From NCBI GenBank assembly GCA_022451445.1, contig JAKUSY010000133.1, forward strand, positions 1-7,811: DNA of 7,811 nucleotides, in the 5' to 3' direction. Source of the stretch: Planctomycetota bacterium (GTDB lineage: Bacteria; Planctomycetota; UBA8108). This document shows, in pieces, positions 4,997 through 7,811 of this stretch (its first letter is position 1; every line of letters starts with the position of its first letter). The notes beneath the pieces were generated by a model that saw only the letters and a program-made list of their open reading frames with translations, searched no databases and was not told the origin of the DNA. A program made the translations under genes and the position numbers.

Positions 4997-7811
4997 TCAC
5001 TTCCGCGCGACGGGAATGAAACCGATCGAGGTCTCCAGCCAGGAGCCGCAGCTGCACCCGCCGCCGCCCTCGGGAGAGAGCAGCATCCCGCCGGCGGGGA
5101 TCGTCGAGAGCCAGCAGTCCGGGCGCAGCCTGCTCCAGCTCGTCACCTTGCCGTTCGAGCGGTTCCACATGGTCACGTTGCCTGAGCGGAAGATAAAGGC
5201 GCCCGAGGTGGCGGCGTAGGTCCCGCAACCTCCTCCCGGGAGGCTCTTCTTGAGCACCTTTCCCGTCGCCAGGTCATAGGCCCGCGGCCGGACGTAGACC
5301 TCGCCGCCGACAATCGCCGGCCGCGCCATGTGGCCGCCATGATGATCCTGCCCCCAGCTGAAGCTGTCTTTCCAGAGGGCCTTGCCGGTTACCGAATCAA
5401 AGACATCGGTGTGGTACTTCCGCCCTCCGGAGGCGACGAGAACCACCTTGCCGCCGCCGCTGGCGAGATAGAAGACAACGTCTCCATCCGCGGTATCGAT
5501 CGGCTTCTCCCATATTTTTTTTCCGGAATCCGAATCGAGGGCGACGAGATACTGGTCCGCCCAGAGCGAACGCGAGCCCACCCTCCGATCGGACGCCTTC
5601 TTGACCCCGGAGTTGCGGTTCTCCACGAAATAGACCCGGCCCCCGCTCACCGTGATCGTCGGATTCACGATGACGCCCTTTGAGTATTCCCACTTCAGCT
5701 GTCCGGATTTTTCGTAGAGAGCGAAGAGGTTCTCGCTGCAGACCTTGTGGGTCACCGGGCCGCTCTTGGCATCGTACCAGCCGGCGCCGGAGCCGCCCCA
5801 GAAGCTGGTATAGGCCGTGCCCTTCTTGACGCCGCTGCCGATGACCGTGTCCCCCTCCCGGGCCAGGTAGCTCCAGTCGTATTCCCAGTCCTTGATGTCG
5901 CCGGGGCGAACCTCGTAGCTCCTGCTGAGAGCCCCGGTCTTCGCATCGATACGCCAGCAGCGGCCGCCCATCGCCACGAAGACGCTGTCGCCATCGGCGC
6001 ACCAATTGCTGCAGTCACGCGGCATGTTGAAGCGCATCATGGCGGGAATCTCCCAGCTCCAGAGGATCGAGCCGTTGTAGGAATCGAGAGCGATGATCCT
6101 GTGCAGGCCCTGGACAAAAAGGCGGCCGTTGGTCGACAGGGGAGAGGGCTTGCGACCGTTTCGATCCGGCTGCGCCCTCGGCCCCGGACGACCGATCCAC
6201 TGGACATCGAGATCGCTGATGCCTCCCGCCCCGGAGAGCTTCTCGCCGCCGAAGGCAGAGTTGTCGGCGAGGCCGTATTGGTGAGTCCAGGAGCCCGCCC
6301 CCTCCAGCGGCCCGCGGCGCACGAGCGCCCAGGCGCCATCGCGATCGATGGCCTCGAACTTCACCTTGCCCCGTTTCAGCCAGGATGCGAGCCTGGTTTT
6401 CGTCAGGGCGGGCTTTGTCTCGGCAGGCTGTCCAAGGTAGGCGACTCCTCCACTCGGCCGCAAGATCCTGAAGAGCTCAGCGGCGCTGCCCTCACAGCGT
6501 CCCTTCTCGATCATCCCCGCCGAGACGACCAGGTTGGCGAAATGCCCTGTGAAGGGCAGCTTCGAGAGAGAATCCACCTTGTAATACTTCAGCCGGACGC
6601 CGTAGACCCCCGCCTTGTAGGCCATCGCGCGGGCCTCCGCCACAGCCTTCTCGCTGGTGTCGACTCCAACCACCTGCAGCCGGCTGCGGGCGGCAAGCTC
6701 CCAGGCCAGCCGGCCATCGCCGCTGCCGAGGACCAGGCAGATGCCGCGATCGACACCCGTCTCGACGAGGATACGCGCCGCGACATCGCCGGCCAGGTTC
6801 CCGCCTTTCTCCCTGGAATACGGGTTCGCCTCCGGGCGCGCAGGAGGTAGCGTCAGGTTGAAAAAATTATCGCACTCGTACTCTCTCGTGCTGAGCTCCT
6901 TGTCCCCGGCTCCCCCGAGAATCGAGTAGGTATAGAGCCTGTTGCGGGCAAGCCCGGTGAGCTCGAGCTCATGCTTCTTCCTCCTGCCCTCCAGCTCGAT
7001 CTTCTTCATCTCGCCGTCCCTGGGACCGAAGACGAGCGCCGTCCTCGAGGACACGGCCGTCTCCCATCGCACCACGGCCTTGTCCAGGGCGCTGAAGCGC
7101 AGGAAAGGCCCCGACTCCAGCGCGAGGCTCTCCTCACCGGCGGCCGGGGCGCCGCCGCCACCCTCGAGCTTCTTCGACCGGCTGTGCTCAGCGCACTCGG
7201 CAGCCGACAGGACGCGGTTGTAGACCCGAACCTCGTTCAGGGCGCCCTTCAACCTGAAATACTCATCATCGTCATGATAGGCCGCCATCTCGTAGAACGC
7301 GGTTGGCGGATAATCGATGGGGCCGCTCTGGGTCTTGCCCGAGGCCGCCACCTTGCCGTCGACATAGAGCTTCATCTCTGCGCCGTCATAGGTGCCTGCG
7401 ACGTGGTACCACTGCCCGGCCCTGAAATCCGCGTTCGCGGTCATATAGGTCATCGCTCCCGCGCCGCCGGTGCCCTGGATCGCCAGAGAGAAGCGCGAGC
7501 CGACATAGCCCAGGATCCAGCCCTTCTCATAGCTGCCGTTGTCCTGGAAGGCGCCGATGATCGCGCCCCAGGGAGCGCCCTGGTCTACCCGGACCCAGGC
7601 CTCCGCGGAGAGCTCTCTCACGGGGAGGCCCGCATCCTTGTGATCATCGGCTATTCGCAGGCTGGAGACCTGGCCCTCAAAATTCATCCCCTGGTGTTCG
7701 CCGAGCTTCACCAGCCGGGGACTTCCATGGGCCTCGGCGTGGTGCTCGCCGGCGAGGTAAAATACCTTCCGCCCCTTGACGGCGCCGCCCTGCAGCAGCC
7801 CGCGGCCGACG
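4997..7811 (-). CDS. LamG / Fn3-like / SAM-methyltransferase / PQQ-propeller fusion protein, 5' end outside window
   Basis: The frame stays open to the right edge (937 residues here). The codons beyond the first in-window GTG (7711) read as protein, so the N-terminus is missing. Counting from GTG 7711, residues 1-175 are a LamG (concanavalin-A-like) domain: SAEAWVRVD (35-43), WYHVAGTYDG (101-110), KLYVDGK (114-120) and LNEVRVYNRVLS (158-169). Residues about 198-288 look like an Fn3-type, purple-acid-phosphatase N-terminal domain (GPFLRFS, VVRWET). Residues about 305-428 are a class I SAM methyltransferase: VLGSGDGRLA (327-336), VVGVDTS (347-353), ELFRILRPSGGVAYL (412-426). Residues about 485-900 are a PQQ/BamB-like beta-propeller with blades such as IIALDSYNGSILW and YLVALDSDSGKKIW. 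The end holds C829, C866, C886 and C888. The protein is probably exported, but its substrate and whether the methyltransferase is active are unknown. It is convergent with the selenoprotein gene, 16 nt apart. Confidence 0.85.
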   Translation of the reverse strand, partial: VGRGLLQGGAVKGRKVFYLAGEHHAEAHGSPRLVKLGEHQGMNFEGQVSSLRIADDHKDAGLPVRELSAEAWVRVDQGAPWGAIIGAFQDNGSYEKGWILGYVGSRFSLAIQGTGGAGAMTYMTANADFRAGQWYHVAGTYDGAEMKLYVDGKVAASGKTQSGPIDYPPTAFYEMAAYHDDDEYFRLKGALNEVRVYNRVLSAAECAEHSRSKKLEGGGGAPAAGEESLALESGPFLRFSALDKAVVRWETAVSSRTALVFGPRDGEMKKIELEGRRKKHELELTGLARNRLYTYSILGGAGDKELSTREYECDNFFNLTLPPARPEANPYSREKGGNLAGDVAARILVETGVDRGICLVLGSGDGRLAWELAARSRLQVVGVDTSEKAVAEARAMAYKAGVYGVRLKYYKVDSLSKLPFTGHFANLVVSAGMIEKGRCEGSAAELFRILRPSGGVAYLGQPAETKPALTKTRLASWLKRGKVKFEAIDRDGAWALVRRGPLEGAGSWTHQYGLADNSAFGGEKLSGAGGISDLDVQWIGRPGPRAQPDRNGRKPSPLSTNGRLFVQGLHRIIALDSYNGSILWSWEIPAMMRFNMPRDCSNWCADGDSVFVAMGGRCWRIDAKTGALSRSYEVRPGDIKDWEYDWSYLAREGDTVIGSGVKKGTAYTSFWGGSGAGWYDAKSGPVTHKVCSENLFALYEKSGQLKWEYSKGVIVNPTITVSGGRVYFVENRNSGVKKASDRRVGSRSLWADQYLVALDSDSGKKIWEKPIDTADGDVVFYLASGGGKVVLVASGGRKYHTDVFDSVTGKALWKDSFSWGQDHHGGHMARPAIVGGEVYVRPRAYDLATGKVLKKSLPGGGCGTYAATSGAFIFRSGNVTMWNRSNGKVTSWSRLRPDCWLSTIPAGGMLLSPEGGGGCSCGSWLETSIGFIPVARK

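Noticed and set aside
4704..5219. A 171-codon plus-strand frame covering the selenoprotein region
   Set aside because: It starts at a TTG, reads the selenoprotein region in another frame, has no recognisable domain, and runs over 200 bases antisense into the strongly supported propeller gene. The frame with UGA gives a coherent signal peptide, redox motif and helix instead.
5747..6850. A 367-codon plus-strand frame opposite the large fusion gene
   Set aside because: It has low-complexity Ala/Pro/Arg-rich composition and lies antisense to recognisable methyltransferase and propeller coding sequence.

Overview
The window is GC-rich and gene-dense. It looks like a chromosomal segment from a Planctomycetota or related PVC-group bacterium. 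The grounds are protein architecture only: a secreted HEAT-repeat protein, a DUF1570-like secreted gluzincin, and a very large LamG / Fn3-like / methyltransferase / PQQ-propeller fusion ending in a cysteine-bearing C-terminal block that I associate with planctomycetes. No rRNA, tRNA, CRISPR or mobile element is visible.

Layout: (1) 142-3389, plus strand, a two-gene putative operon. It encodes a secreted HEAT-repeat protein fused to an alpha/beta-hydrolase fold that has lost its whole catalytic triad, followed 35 nt later by a secreted zinc metallopeptidase-like protein. (2) 3393-4694, minus strand, a 12-TM MFS transporter, convergent with the peptidase gene (3 nt between stops). (3) 4726-4980, plus strand, divergent from the transporter: a small gene missed by standard ORF calling because it carries an in-frame UGA at codon 28. 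Read through as selenocysteine it gives an 84-residue protein with a signal peptide, a C-x-x-U redox motif and one transmembrane helix. A hairpin matching the bacterial SECIS layout follows the UGA. (4) 4997-7811, minus strand, the C-terminal 937 residues of the large secreted fusion protein, open at the right edge.

The main result is the candidate selenoprotein. Three features coincide: the reading frame makes biological sense on both sides of the UGA, the UGA sits exactly where a CxxC cysteine would be, and a stem-loop with a GU loop stands at the spacing used by SelB-dependent SECIS elements. The second point of interest is the triad-less hydrolase fused to HEAT repeats and encoded beside a peptidase. 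Four of the five genes have a likely signal peptide or membrane segments, and the large fusion is probably secreted too, so the locus is devoted to the cell envelope. There is no direct evidence that the genes work in one pathway.
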